From Enterovirga rhinocerotis (GTDB taxonomy: Bacteria > Pseudomonadota > Alphaproteobacteria > Rhizobiales > Beijerinckiaceae): a stretch of DNA of 64,000 bases. A model generated the notes under the pieces. The model had not been told where the DNA came from. It saw only the letters and a program-made list of their open reading frames with translations, and did not search any database. Each line of letters opens with the position of its first letter. The first letter of the stretch is position 1. Positions 28,307 through 36,732 of this stretch are shown here, one piece after another. The position numbers and the translations under genes were made by a program. The stretch spans positions 1,922,001-1,986,000 of the forward strand of contig NZ_SNZR01000011.1 in the NCBI RefSeq assembly GCF_004363955.1. The letters are read 5' to 3'.

Positions 28307-28402
28307 CGCGGTTTGAATCCGTTAACGAATTCGGGGCGACACTTCATCGTCGCCCAAATCGAAAGACGACAGGAGTTACACTCAACAACGCGAGGTGGTT
28401 CG

Positions 28403-28672
28403 ATGGTCTCCGAAGACTTCACCCGTCAGATCCAAGGTTACGGCCTCACCACGGCCACCATCCTGTACGGACTGCCCGACCATCCGCGACTGCTCCAGAC
28501 CTTCGTCTGGCAGAACTACGACCTCGCTCCGCGCTTTCCGGTGCTGCGCAAGTTCCTCGACTTCTGGCGCCGCGAACTCGAAGGCCCGCTCCATTCGGTC
28601 ACGGTGGCGCACAGCGTGCTCATCAAGCCCGCCGAGTTCAGGTCCGTGAATGGGGAACTGACCTACCACTGA
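28403..28672 (+). CDS. usg: Usg family protein
   Basis: An 89-residue protein. It starts MVSEDFTRQIQGYGLTTATI and contains the family-typical ILYGLPDHPRLLQTF, WQNYDLAPRFPVL and FLDFWRRELEGPLHSV blocks. Usg is a small protein conserved in Hyphomicrobiales and first noted near tryptophan genes; its function is unknown. No trp genes are adjacent here. The frame is open far upstream (to 27524) as antisense of bcsS, but the ATG at 28403 gives the full family length. Confidence 0.9.
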   Translation: MVSEDFTRQIQGYGLTTATILYGLPDHPRLLQTFVWQNYDLAPRFPVLRKFLDFWRRELEGPLHSVTVAHSVLIKPAEFRSVNGELTYH

Positions 28673-28755
28673 GGGCCGTGCGAACGGCGCATCCCACGAT
28701 CACAGTCCGAACCGCGCTCGATCCTGCCCTCTGGGGGCAAGTCGGCGCCAGCCGA

Positions 28756-28838
28756 CCGGGGTGGGGTGATGCCCGGCTGGGTTCTCCCCACCCCGGTTCG
28801 ACGCTTCGCGTCGACTCGGCCCTCCCCTCCGGGGAGGG
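28756..28838. repeat. Intergenic palindrome cluster (REP-like)
   Basis: Three consecutive inverted repeats lie between usg and maeB: an 11-bp stem (arms 28756-28766 and 28786-28796), a short stem GACGC/GCGTC at about 28799-28811, and an 8-bp stem CCCTCCCC/GGGGAGGG (28820-28838). The last shares the core CCCTCCCCT..TCCGGGGAGG with a second copy near 32762. It may act as a bidirectional terminator for the convergent genes and looks like a dispersed repeat. Confidence 0.6.
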
Positions 28839-28858
28839 ATCGAGCGCCTATCCTCGGC

Positions 28859-31138
28859 CTACCCCGACTGCGCCTCCACCACCGCGACCGCCGTCAGGTT
28901 GACGATGCCGCGCGCGGTCACGGAGGGCGTGAGGATGTGGACGGGTTTCGAGGGCCCGATCAGGATCGGACCGACCGGCAGGGCATCGGCGAGGATGCGG
29001 ACGAACTGGAAGGCGATGTTGGCCGCGTCGAGATTGGGCATGACGAGGAGGTTCGCCTCGCCCTTCAGCGCAGCGCCGGGATAGACCCGGTCGCGGATCA
29101 TCTGGGACAGGGCCGTGTCTGCGGCCATCTCGCCGTCGACCTCGAGGTCGGGCGCCATCTCGCGGACGCGGGCGAGCGCGGCCCTCATCTTCTTCGCCGA
29201 ATCCGTGTCGCCCGAGCCGTAATCGGAATGCGACAGCAGGGCGGCCTTCGGCGTGATCCCGAACCGTTTGACGTGGTTCGCGCAGGAGATGGTCATCTCC
29301 GCGATCTCCTCGGCCGTCGGATCCGGCCGGACATGCGTGTCGGCGAGGAAATAGGGCCCCTTCGACGTGATCATCAGGCTCATCGCCGCGAGCTGCTGAT
29401 GGCCCGGCGCGAGGCCGACGATGTCGGAGATGTGGCGCAGGTTCGAGCGGAAGCGCCCCTCAAGCCCGCAGAGCAGCGCGTCGACGTCGCCGCGCATCAG
29501 CGCGATCGAGCCGATCACCGTCGCGTTGGTGCGCACCAGCGTGCGGGCGGCATCGGGCGTGATGCCCTTGCGCCCCGCGATCTCGACGAAGGTCTGGACG
29601 TAGTCGCGATAGCGCGGATCGTCCTCGGGATTGATGAGGTCGAAGTCGCGGCCGGCCGCCAAGGAGAGGCCGAAGCGCTTGAGCCGCGCCTCGATCACGG
29701 CGGGACGACCGATCAGGGTCGGACGCGCGAGCTTGTCCTCGACGACGGCCTGGACGGCGCGCAGCACGCGCTCGTCCTCGCCCTCGGCATAGGCGACGCG
29801 CCGAGGCGAGGCCTTCGCCGCGGCGAAGAGCGGCTTCATGATGAAGCCCGAGCGGAAGACGAAGCGCCCGAGGCTCTCCGCATAGGCGTCGAGATCCGCC
29901 ACGGGCCGGCGCGCGACCCCGCTCTCCATCGCCGCCTTCGCGACGGCGGGCGCGATGCGCAGGATGAGGCGCGGATCGAAGGGACTCGGGATCAGCGAAT
30001 CCGCTCCGAAGGGGCGCGCCTCGCCGCCATAGGCCCGGGCCACGACGTCGGACGGCGCCTCACGGGCGAGGGCCGCGATGGCGCGAACGGCCGCGCCCTT
30101 CATCTCCTCGTTGATGGTGGAGGCGCCGACATCGAGGGCGCCGCGGAAGATGTAGGGGAAGCAGAGGACGTTGTTGACCTGGTTCGGGAAATCCGAGCGC
30201 CCGGTGCAGATCAGCGCATCGGGACGCGCCTCCCGGGCGAGTTCCGGCATGATCTCCGGCGTCGGGTTCGCGAGCGCCATGATCAAGGGGTTCGGCGCCA
30301 TGGATTTCAGCATCTCGGGCTTGATGACGCCCGCCGCCGACAGGCCGATCACGACGTCGGCCCCCTCGATCACCTCCGCGAGGGTCCGCTTGTCGGTCTC
30401 CTGCGCATAGACCTCCTTCCAGCGGTCCATGAGGGTGTTGCGGCCCTTGTAGACGACGCCCTCGATGTCCGTGACCCAGATGTGCTCGCGCGGCACGCCG
30501 AGGGTCACGAGCAGGTTCAGCGTCGCCAGGGCCGCCGCGCCCGCGCCGGAGGTCACGACCTTGATCTCGGAGAGCTTCTTGCCGCCGATCTCGAGTGCGT
30601 TGAGGACGGCCGAGGCGACGATGATCGCGGTGCCGTGCTGGTCGTCGTGGAAGACCGGGATGTTCATCCGGGCCTTCAGCTTGTCCTCGACGTCGAAGCA
30701 CTCGGGCGCCTTGATGTCCTCGAGATTGATGCCGCCGAAGGTCGGCTCGAGCGCGGCGATCACGTCGACCATCCGGTCGACGTTGAGTTCCTCGATCTCG
30801 ATGTCGAAGACGTCGATGCCGGCGAATTTCTTGAACAGGACCGCCTTGCCCTCCATCACCGGCTTCGAGGCGAGCGGGCCGATGGCGCCGAGGCCGAGCA
30901 CGGCGGTGCCGTTCGTGACGACAGCGACGAGATTCTGGCGGGCGGTGAGTTCGGCCGCCTGATCCGGATCGGCAGCGATGGCCTCGCAGGCGATGGCGAC
31001 GCCCGGCGTGTAGGCGAGCGCGAGGTCGCGCTGGTTGCCGAGGGGCTTGGTCGGTTGGATCTCCAGTTTCCCAGGCCGCGGATTTCGGTGATAGAAGAGC
31101 GCGCTGCTCTTCAACTCGTCCGAAACGTTGTCCGCCAT
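28859..31138 (-). CDS. maeB: NADP-dependent malic enzyme fused to phosphotransacetylase-like domain
   Basis: A 759-residue MaeB-type protein. The N-terminal malic enzyme half (residues ~1-430) contains [25 protein letters not shown] and [10 protein letters not shown]; it decarboxylates malate to pyruvate. The C-terminal half is a phosphate acetyltransferase-like domain, thought to be regulatory (acetyl-CoA sensing) in rhizobial homologues. The ATG at 31138 ([14 protein letters not shown]) is preferred; an in-frame start at 31162 would add eight residues. Malate-to-pyruvate flux fits a C1/C2-using or PHB-storing alphaproteobacterium. Confidence 0.94.
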   Translation of the reverse strand: MADNVSDELKSSALFYHRNPRPGKLEIQPTKPLGNQRDLALAYTPGVAIACEAIAADPDQAAELTARQNLVAVVTNGTAVLGLGAIGPLASKPVMEGKAVLFKKFAGIDVFDIEIEELNVDRMVDVIAALEPTFGGINLEDIKAPECFDVEDKLKARMNIPVFHDDQHGTAIIVASAVLNALEIGGKKLSEIKVVTSGAGAAALATLNLLVTLGVPREHIWVTDIEGVVYKGRNTLMDRWKEVYAQETDKRTLAEVIEGADVVIGLSAAGVIKPEMLKSMAPNPLIMALANPTPEIMPELAREARPDALICTGRSDFPNQVNNVLCFPYIFRGALDVGASTINEEMKGAAVRAIAALAREAPSDVVARAYGGEARPFGADSLIPSPFDPRLILRIAPAVAKAAMESGVARRPVADLDAYAESLGRFVFRSGFIMKPLFAAAKASPRRVAYAEGEDERVLRAVQAVVEDKLARPTLIGRPAVIEARLKRFGLSLAAGRDFDLINPEDDPRYRDYVQTFVEIAGRKGITPDAARTLVRTNATVIGSIALMRGDVDALLCGLEGRFRSNLRHISDIVGLAPGHQQLAAMSLMITSKGPYFLADTHVRPDPTAEEIAEMTISCANHVKRFGITPKAALLSHSDYGSGDTDSAKKMRAALARVREMAPDLEVDGEMAADTALSQMIRDRVYPGAALKGEANLLVMPNLDAANIAFQFVRILADALPVGPILIGPSKPVHILTPSVTARGIVNLTAVAVVEAQSG

Positions 31139-31195
31139 CCCACCGATTCCCTGTGCTCGCACGCGCCGGCCCTATCCGCCCGGAACGTCGTCTCG

Positions 31196-31810
31196 ATGAC
31201 GTTATTGCAGCGACTGCGGCGGGGCCGCAATCCGCACAATCAAACTGCGATCCACCTCGCACCGCTGATCCGGCGCTGGGGGCACGTCATAGGTGACTAT
31301 TCCTACGGCCATCCGAAGGTCCGCTTTTCGGAAACGGGCGCCAAGCTGCGCATGGGCCGCTATTGCTCGATCGCCGACAAGGTCGAGATCCTGCTCGGCG
31401 GAAATCACCGTCTCGACTGGACGACGACCTACCCCTTCACGGCCCTTCCCGAGCTCTGGCCCACGGCTCGGGACCTCGAAGGATCGCACGCCTCGAAGGG
31501 GGACGTCACGATCGGCAACGACGTCTGGATCGGCTCGGCCTGCATGATCCTGTCCGGCGTCACGATCGGACACGGCGCGGTGATCGGCGCGCGCGCCGTC
31601 GTCGCGAAGGACGTGCCGCCCTATGCCATCGTCGCCGGCAACCCGGCGCGCGTGATCCGCATCCGCTTCCCGCAGGAGGTGGTCGAGGCCCTGCTCGACG
31701 GCGCCTGGTGGGACCTGCCTCGGGCGCAGGTCGAGCCGCTGATCCCCCTGCTCCAGAGCAACCGGATCCCGGAGCTGCTGGCGGCGCTTGGACGGATACG
31801 GGGCGGCTAG
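31196..31810 (+). CDS. CatB-related O-acetyltransferase (hexapeptide repeat)
   Basis: A 204-residue left-handed beta-helix acetyltransferase of the xenobiotic acetyltransferase branch. The catalytic His is in GGNHRLDWTTTYPF. The hexapeptide turns VTIGNDVWIGSACMILSGVT and GAVIGARAVVAKDVPPYAIV are clear, and a C-terminal Trp/Pro-rich helix follows. Members acetylate polysaccharide precursors, or drugs such as chloramphenicol and streptogramins. The adjacent methyltransferase and nearby glycosyltransferase favour a surface-sugar substrate. It is divergent from maeB with 57 bp between starts. Confidence 0.88.
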   Translation: MTLLQRLRRGRNPHNQTAIHLAPLIRRWGHVIGDYSYGHPKVRFSETGAKLRMGRYCSIADKVEILLGGNHRLDWTTTYPFTALPELWPTARDLEGSHASKGDVTIGNDVWIGSACMILSGVTIGHGAVIGARAVVAKDVPPYAIVAGNPARVIRIRFPQEVVEALLDGAWWDLPRAQVEPLIPLLQSNRIPELLAALGRIRGG

Positions 31811-31915
31811 CGCGCTCCGTCATTGCGAGCGACGGCGTTCCCGTTCCCCCCTCGCCCGCCATGTTCTAAGACGCCCCCTTTCCCCGGCCGCGGGGCCGAT
31901 GTTCCAGAGATCGCC

Positions 31916-32728
31916 ATGCATCTGTCCGCCCTCGACAAGGCCCGCGTCTTCCGATCCGCCTATCTCGCCGGCGTCGAAGACCAGCCCCTCGCGATCCTCG
32001 ACGTCGGCTCGGCCATCGTCGATCCGACCCAGCATTCCAACCGCGATGCGATGACCAATCCGCGCTGGACGCCGACCGGACTCGACATCGAGCCCGGCCT
32101 CAACGTCGATGTCGCGGTCGCCGACCCCTATGACTGGCGGGAGGTCCAAAGCGCGTCGATCGACGTCGTCACCTGCTCCGAGGTGTTCGAGCACGCCGAG
32201 TATTTCTGGGTCACGATCCACGAGATCGCCCGCGTGCTGAAGCCGAACGGGCTCGCCTTCATCACCTCGCCGAGTTCCGGGCCGCTGCACCGCTTCCCGG
32301 TCGATTGCTGGCGCTTCTACGACGACGGCCTGCCGGCCGTCGCGCGCTATGGCGGCCTCACGGTGCTGGAGGCGCAGGTGCAGTGGATGCCGGTCTACCG
32401 GAAGGGCATGCAGTGGCGCGACGCCTCGATCGTCCTGCAGAAGCCGGCGCATTCCCCCGAGGGCGCGGCGGCGGCGCATCTGAAGAACTGGGCGGCGAAG
32501 CTGATCCTCAAGGCCGACCTGACGGCGGCCGATTTCGCCTCGCCGCCCCTCGCCCCGGCCGCGCAGCCGAGCATCATTCCTCCGCTGGAGGGCAAGGGCG
32601 CCTTCGCCGCGCGCGAGGCAGAACTCGCCCGCGAGGGCGGACTGAAGCAGAAGGGACAGGTCGTCCTGCGCCAGGTCCGAGACCTGATGCGCACGATCGG
32701 CGAGCCGCTGACGAAGATGAGGTACTGA
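31916..32728 (+). CDS. Class I SAM-dependent methyltransferase
   Basis: A 270-residue methyltransferase of the type found in polysaccharide clusters. The SAM-binding region begins ILDVGSAIVDPTQHS, the acidic motif II is TGLDIEPGLNVD and the post-motif SIDVVTCSEVFEHAEYF is intact. Its position 105 bp after an O-acetyltransferase gene suggests sugar methylation in the same surface glycan. The ATG at 31916 was chosen over an in-frame ATG at 31823, which lacks protein-like sequence. Confidence 0.86.
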   Translation: MHLSALDKARVFRSAYLAGVEDQPLAILDVGSAIVDPTQHSNRDAMTNPRWTPTGLDIEPGLNVDVAVADPYDWREVQSASIDVVTCSEVFEHAEYFWVTIHEIARVLKPNGLAFITSPSSGPLHRFPVDCWRFYDDGLPAVARYGGLTVLEAQVQWMPVYRKGMQWRDASIVLQKPAHSPEGAAAAHLKNWAAKLILKADLTAADFASPPLAPAAQPSIIPPLEGKGAFAAREAELAREGGLKQKGQVVLRQVRDLMRTIGEPLTKMRY

Positions 32729-32761
32729 GCGCCTCGGCGAGCCGCGACGTCGTTCGGCGGC

Positions 32762-32781
32762 CCTCCCCTGCTCCGGGGAGG
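32762..32781. repeat. Second copy of the CCTCCCC/GGGGAGG palindrome
   Basis: Arms CCTCCCC (32762-32768) and GGGGAGG (32775-32781), downstream of the methyltransferase gene. It is related in sequence to the hairpin at 28820-28838, and a further small stem (CTCTCCCC/GAGAG region) follows directly. It may serve as a terminator. Confidence 0.55.
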
Positions 32782-32816
32782 CGACCGCCCTCTCCCCAGG
32801 AGAGCGGAGAACAAAT

Positions 32817-32868
32817 CGTTCTTTTGCCGACCGTTCTTTTGAACATACGTTTCGTTGCAAATAACGAA
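32817..32868 (+). promoter_or_regulatory. Putative control region of the NlpA/MetQ-type gene
   Basis: An AT-richer island with a 10-base direct repeat CGTTCTTTTG (32817-32826 and 32832-32841), the small palindrome GTTCTTTTGAAC, and the inverted repeat TTCGTT-N6-AACGAA (32851-32856, 32863-32868). It lies about 90-140 bases before the binding-protein start. It may be a promoter/operator; no regulator is identified. Confidence 0.45.
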
Positions 32869-32957
32869 CTAGGCGTGGCAGATTCCCGACAGAACGCGAT
32901 GGTCGCGGTCGGGATCAGCCGGAACCGGCGGATCCGTGTTTTCCGCGGGAGATTGCC

Positions 32958-33752
32958 ATGCCGGTTTTGTCGAGACGCGCCCTGCTCGGGGCTCTGGCCG
33001 CAGCGGCGGCGTCCGGTCCGGCCTTCGGCCAGCAAGCGACGATCAAGGTGGGAGCCACGGCCGGACCTCATGCCGAAGTCCTGGACGTCGCGGCCAAGGT
33101 CGCTGCCCGCAACGGGCTGACCGTGCAGGTCATCGAATTCAACGATTACATCCAGCCCAATGCGGCTCTCGCAGCCGGCGATCTCCAGGCGAATTCCTAT
33201 CAGCACCTGCCGTTCCTGCAGGCGCAGATCGACGCGCGGGGCTACGACATCGTGCCGGTCGGGCGCACGGTCCTGTTTCCGATCGCGGTCTATTCGAAGA
33301 AGCACAAGCGCCTCGAGGACCTCCCCAAGGGAGCGCTCATCAGCATCGGCAGCGACCCCGCCAACTTGGCGCGCACCCTCATCCTGTTTCAGGAGGCCGG
33401 GCTGCTGAAGCTGCGGGACGGCTCCGGCTTCAAGGCGACGCCGCTCGACATCGTCGCGAACCCGAAAGGCCTCCGCTTCAAGGAGCTCGAAGCGGCGCAG
33501 CTCGTCCATGCCCTCGACGATGTCGACGCCTCGGCCGTCAACACGAACTATGCGCTGCTGGCCGGGCTCAACCCCCAGAAGGATTCGATCCTGCTGGAGA
33601 AGCCCCAATCCGACTATGTCTGCGCGATCGTCGTCCGCAGGCAGGACAAGGACGCTCCCTGGGCGAAGACCCTCGTCGCCTCCTATCAGTCGGACGAGGT
33701 GAAGGCCTTCATCGAGAAGCGCTATCCCGGCGCCGGCTTCGCCGGCTGGTAG
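32958..33752 (+). CDS. NlpA/MetQ-family ABC substrate-binding protein (orphan)
   Basis: A 264-residue periplasmic binding protein with an export signal (SRRALLGALAAAAASGPAFG, twin-Arg-like) and no lipobox Cys. The body shows the MetQ-like pattern VQVIEFNDYIQPNAALAAGD and QHLPFLQAQID. MetQ proteins bind methionine or related amino acids. No ATPase or permease gene (metN, metI) is adjacent, so it must work with transporters elsewhere or have another ligand. The gene is preceded by a repeat-containing AT-richer leader and ends 5 bases from the convergent glycosyltransferase stop. Confidence 0.88.
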   Translation: MPVLSRRALLGALAAAAASGPAFGQQATIKVGATAGPHAEVLDVAAKVAARNGLTVQVIEFNDYIQPNAALAAGDLQANSYQHLPFLQAQIDARGYDIVPVGRTVLFPIAVYSKKHKRLEDLPKGALISIGSDPANLARTLILFQEAGLLKLRDGSGFKATPLDIVANPKGLRFKELEAAQLVHALDDVDASAVNTNYALLAGLNPQKDSILLEKPQSDYVCAIVVRRQDKDAPWAKTLVASYQSDEVKAFIEKRYPGAGFAGW

Positions 33753-33756
33753 GGCG

Positions 33757-34680
33757 TCACCCTGGGCTTCGATCCGCGGCGCCCGGCTCCGCGAGGACAC
33801 CCTCGCGGCCGAGCGCCGTCCGGCCGCGCAGGAAGGCGAGCGCGCCCGCCGCCGAGCCCGCGTAGCGTTCGATCAGCGGGCGCCGAAAGCTCGCGAGGGC
33901 GAGCAAGCTCCTGACCGCGTTCCACGCGAACATGCCGGGAGCCGGCGACGGCAGGCCCCATTTCCGCGAGACATAGGCCCGCGACCAGGCCTGGTGCCAG
34001 CGCGAGCGGAAGATGCGCCCCGGCGCCGGACCGCTCGACTTGCCCCGGCCATGCCGAGCCACCGCCGCCTGCACATGGACCAGCGCATGGCCGGCCTCGG
34101 AGAGACGCCGGCAGAGATCGTCGTCCTCGTAGAAGAGGAAGATCGCCGGATCGAAGCCCCCGACGGCCAGGAAGACCTCCCGGCGCACGAGGAGGCAGGC
34201 GCCGGACAGGAAGGGCGCGCAGCAATCGCCCTCGGGGAAGCAGGGCACGCCCTGCGGGTTGGTCAGGAAGCCCGAAAGCAGCGAACGCGGCTGGAAGAAA
34301 TAGCGCCCGTCCTCCTCGACGATGCGCGGGGCGAAGAGCGCGGCATCCGGATAGGCCGCCGCCGCCGCGAGCAGCGCCGCAGCGGCCCCCTCGTCGAGGA
34401 CGAGATCGGGATTGGCGATGAGGACGAACGCCGCCCCGCTCGCGGCGACGCCGGCATTGTTGGCCCGGCCATAGCCCTCGTTCCGCGCCATGCGCACGAC
34501 GCGCGCCCCGGCCCGCTCCGCGACCTTAGCCGTGCCGTCGCGGCTCGCATTGTCGACGACGATGGCCGGCACGCCCTCCCGCGCCAGAGCCGCGAGGCAG
34601 GCCGGAAGAACCTCGGCCGAATCGTGCGCGACGACGACGGCTTCGATCTGGGACCGCACAGGATGATCGACTAGAGGCAC
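33757..34680 (-). CDS. Family 2 glycosyltransferase
   Basis: A 307-residue GT-A-fold transferase, rhamnosyltransferase-like. It has EAVVVAHDSAEVLPACLAAL, the sugar-nucleotide region IVVDNASRDGT, the metal-site region VLIANPDLVLDEG and the acceptor loop IFLFYEDDDLCRRLSEAGH. The start is uncertain. The longest frame begins with TTG at 34746; GTG at 34680 is used here and GTG at 34659 would fit the family N-terminus equally well. A role in surface polysaccharide assembly is likely, given the nearby acetyltransferase and methyltransferase. Confidence 0.85.
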   Translation of the reverse strand: MPLVDHPVRSQIEAVVVAHDSAEVLPACLAALAREGVPAIVVDNASRDGTAKVAERAGARVVRMARNEGYGRANNAGVAASGAAFVLIANPDLVLDEGAAAALLAAAAAYPDAALFAPRIVEEDGRYFFQPRSLLSGFLTNPQGVPCFPEGDCCAPFLSGACLLVRREVFLAVGGFDPAIFLFYEDDDLCRRLSEAGHALVHVQAAVARHGRGKSSGPAPGRIFRSRWHQAWSRAYVSRKWGLPSPAPGMFAWNAVRSLLALASFRRPLIERYAGSAAGALAFLRGRTALGREGVLAEPGAADRSPG

Positions 34681-34771
34681 GCTGCTCTCGGGCGCGGGAG
34701 ACCTTCCCCGCCAGCCCGAGATGGACGACCAGACGGCGCCCCGCAAGCCGATCGCGGGCCTCGCATGCCCA

Positions 34772-35641
34772 TCAGGCGGCGGGGGCAGCCGAGATGCCGT
34801 CGAGAGCGTCGAGTGTTTCGGGCCGCAGCGCGATCTCGGAGGCCGCCAGATTGTCCCGCAGATGCCCGATCGACGACGTGCCGGGGATCAGGAGGATGTT
34901 CGGGGCGCGGTGGAGAAGCCAGGCGAGGGCAAGCTGCATCGGTAGCACGCCGATCCTGGCCGCCTCCTCCGACAGGGTCGAGGATTGAAGCGGCGTGAAG
35001 CCGCCGAGCGGAAAGAAGGGCACGTAGGCCACGCTGTCGCGGGCGAGCGCGTCGATCATCTGATCGTCATGCCTGTGCGCGAGATTGTACTGGTTCTGCA
35101 CGCACGCGATCTCGGCGATCTGGCGGCCCTCGGAGACTTGCGTCGAGGTCGCGTTGCTGAGCCCGATATGCCGCACGAGGCCACGGCGCTGGAGATCCGC
35201 CACGGCCTCGAGGGGCGCTGCGATGGATCCCTCGGCAGGGCCGTGCGCGTCGAACATGATCCGCAGATTCACGACCTCCAGCACGTCCAGGCGAAGGTTG
35301 CGCAGGTTGTCCTCGACGGCTCGGGCGAGTTCGTCCGCGGAGAAGGCCGCATCCCACGACCCCTCGGGGCCGCGCTTGGCGCCGATCTTCGTCACGATGA
35401 CGAGATCGTCCGGATAGGGGTGGAGCGCCTCGCGGATGATGTCGTTCGTGACGTGGGGGCCGTAGAAATCGCTCGTGTCGAGGTGGTTCACGCCGGACGC
35501 CACGGCCTCGCGAAGCACGCCGATCGCCGCGGCGCGGTCTCTCGGCGGCCCGAAGACGCCTGGGCCGGCGAGCTGCATCGCCCCGTAGCCCATCCGGTTC
35601 ACCTCGCGGTCCCCGAGCTTGAATGTCTTGCCGATCGTCAT
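34772..35641 (-). CDS. Aldo/keto reductase family oxidoreductase
   Basis: A 289-residue TIM-barrel reductase. It has Asp and Tyr in DTSDFYGPHV and the Lys in VIVTKIGAKRG. The position of the usual catalytic His reads VVNLRIM, so the His is replaced by Asn, a variant that occurs in this subfamily. The NADP-binding end is ILLIPGTSSIGHLRDN. It is divergently transcribed from a LysR regulator gene (95 bp between starts), the classic arrangement of a LysR-controlled target. Confidence 0.88.
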   Translation of the reverse strand: MTIGKTFKLGDREVNRMGYGAMQLAGPGVFGPPRDRAAAIGVLREAVASGVNHLDTSDFYGPHVTNDIIREALHPYPDDLVIVTKIGAKRGPEGSWDAAFSADELARAVEDNLRNLRLDVLEVVNLRIMFDAHGPAEGSIAAPLEAVADLQRRGLVRHIGLSNATSTQVSEGRQIAEIACVQNQYNLAHRHDDQMIDALARDSVAYVPFFPLGGFTPLQSSTLSEEAARIGVLPMQLALAWLLHRAPNILLIPGTSSIGHLRDNLAASEIALRPETLDALDGISAAPAA

Positions 35642-35736
35642 CGCTCATCTCCCGGTGTTCCGACATATATGCGCGCTGGCGGGGCGGACGATAACGGATC
35701 ACAATCGGGACAGGCTGTACGTTCTGGCGAACAATC

Positions 35737-36639
35737 ATGGTCGATGTCGGGGATCTCAACGCCTTTCTGGCCGTCGCCGAGCGCGGCAGCTTTCGCGGGG
35801 CCGCCCGAAGACTGAACGTCAGCGCATCCGGATTGAGCGAGGCGGTCCGACGCCTCGAGAGCAAGCTCGGCATCCGCCTGCTCCACCGAACGACCCGCAG
35901 CGTCGTCGCGACGGAGGCGGGTGCTCGGCTGATCGAGCGCCTGCGCCCCGCGCTCGCGGAGGTCGAGGCCGCGCTGGAAGTGGTCGACACCTTCCGCGAC
36001 CGGCCGGCAGGAACGCTTCGGCTCAACGTGCCCGTCGTCGCCGCGCGCCTGATCCTTCCGGCGATCGTGCCGGACTTTCTCGCCCGCTATCCCGACATCA
36101 CCTTGGAGGTCGCCGCCGAGGACGATTTCATCGACCTCGTCGCGGCAGGTTTCGACGCCGGCATCCGATATGACGAGCGCCTGGAACGCGACATGATCGC
36201 GGTGCCGATCGGGCCGCGAGTCCAGCGCAGCGCCACCGCCGCGGCTCCGGCCTATCTCGCGCGAAAGGGCAGGCCGGAGCACCCGGAGGACCTGCTGTCC
36301 CACTCCTGTCTCACGGGACGGTTCGGCAGCGGCGCGGTCCTGATCTGGGAATTCGAGCGCGACGGCGAGATCGTCCGGGTCGAACCGCGAGGCCCGCTCG
36401 TGATCCGCACCGGGGCGACGGCGGATCTCGCCGTCGACGCTGCCATCGCCGGGACCGGCATCATCCATCTGTTCGAGGATTGGCTGCGGCCGCATTTCGC
36501 GCGCGGCACGCTCGTTCCGGTCCTCGAACCCTGGTGGCAGCCATATTCCGGGCCGTTCCTCTACTATCCAGGCCGCCGGCTCCCGCCCCCGCCCCTGAGG
36601 GCATTCGTCGACTTCATCCGCTCCCGCCGGCCCGGCTGA
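35737..36639 (+). CDS. LysR-family transcriptional regulator
   Basis: A 300-residue regulator. The N-terminal winged helix-turn-helix is AFLAVAERGSFRGAARRLNVS, followed by RRLESKLGIRLLHRTTRSV. The periplasmic-binding-protein-like effector domain starts at about residue 90. It probably controls the divergent aldo/keto reductase gene from the 95-bp shared promoter. The effector is unknown. Confidence 0.93.
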   Translation: MVDVGDLNAFLAVAERGSFRGAARRLNVSASGLSEAVRRLESKLGIRLLHRTTRSVVATEAGARLIERLRPALAEVEAALEVVDTFRDRPAGTLRLNVPVVAARLILPAIVPDFLARYPDITLEVAAEDDFIDLVAAGFDAGIRYDERLERDMIAVPIGPRVQRSATAAAPAYLARKGRPEHPEDLLSHSCLTGRFGSGAVLIWEFERDGEIVRVEPRGPLVIRTGATADLAVDAAIAGTGIIHLFEDWLRPHFARGTLVPVLEPWWQPYSGPFLYYPGRRLPPPPLRAFVDFIRSRRPG

Positions 36640-36732
36640 GGACGTCACGCTGCACGAAGGGAAGGCCTCGGCGGACCTCCGCGCAGCCTTCCGGATCGCT
36701 GCGCAGGCGGCGCGATGCGACGCGTCCGCTGG

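Noticed and set aside
28766..31195. Long plus-strand extension of the acetyltransferase frame across maeB
   Set aside because: Only the last 204 codons resemble a protein; the remainder is the antisense of the malic enzyme gene.
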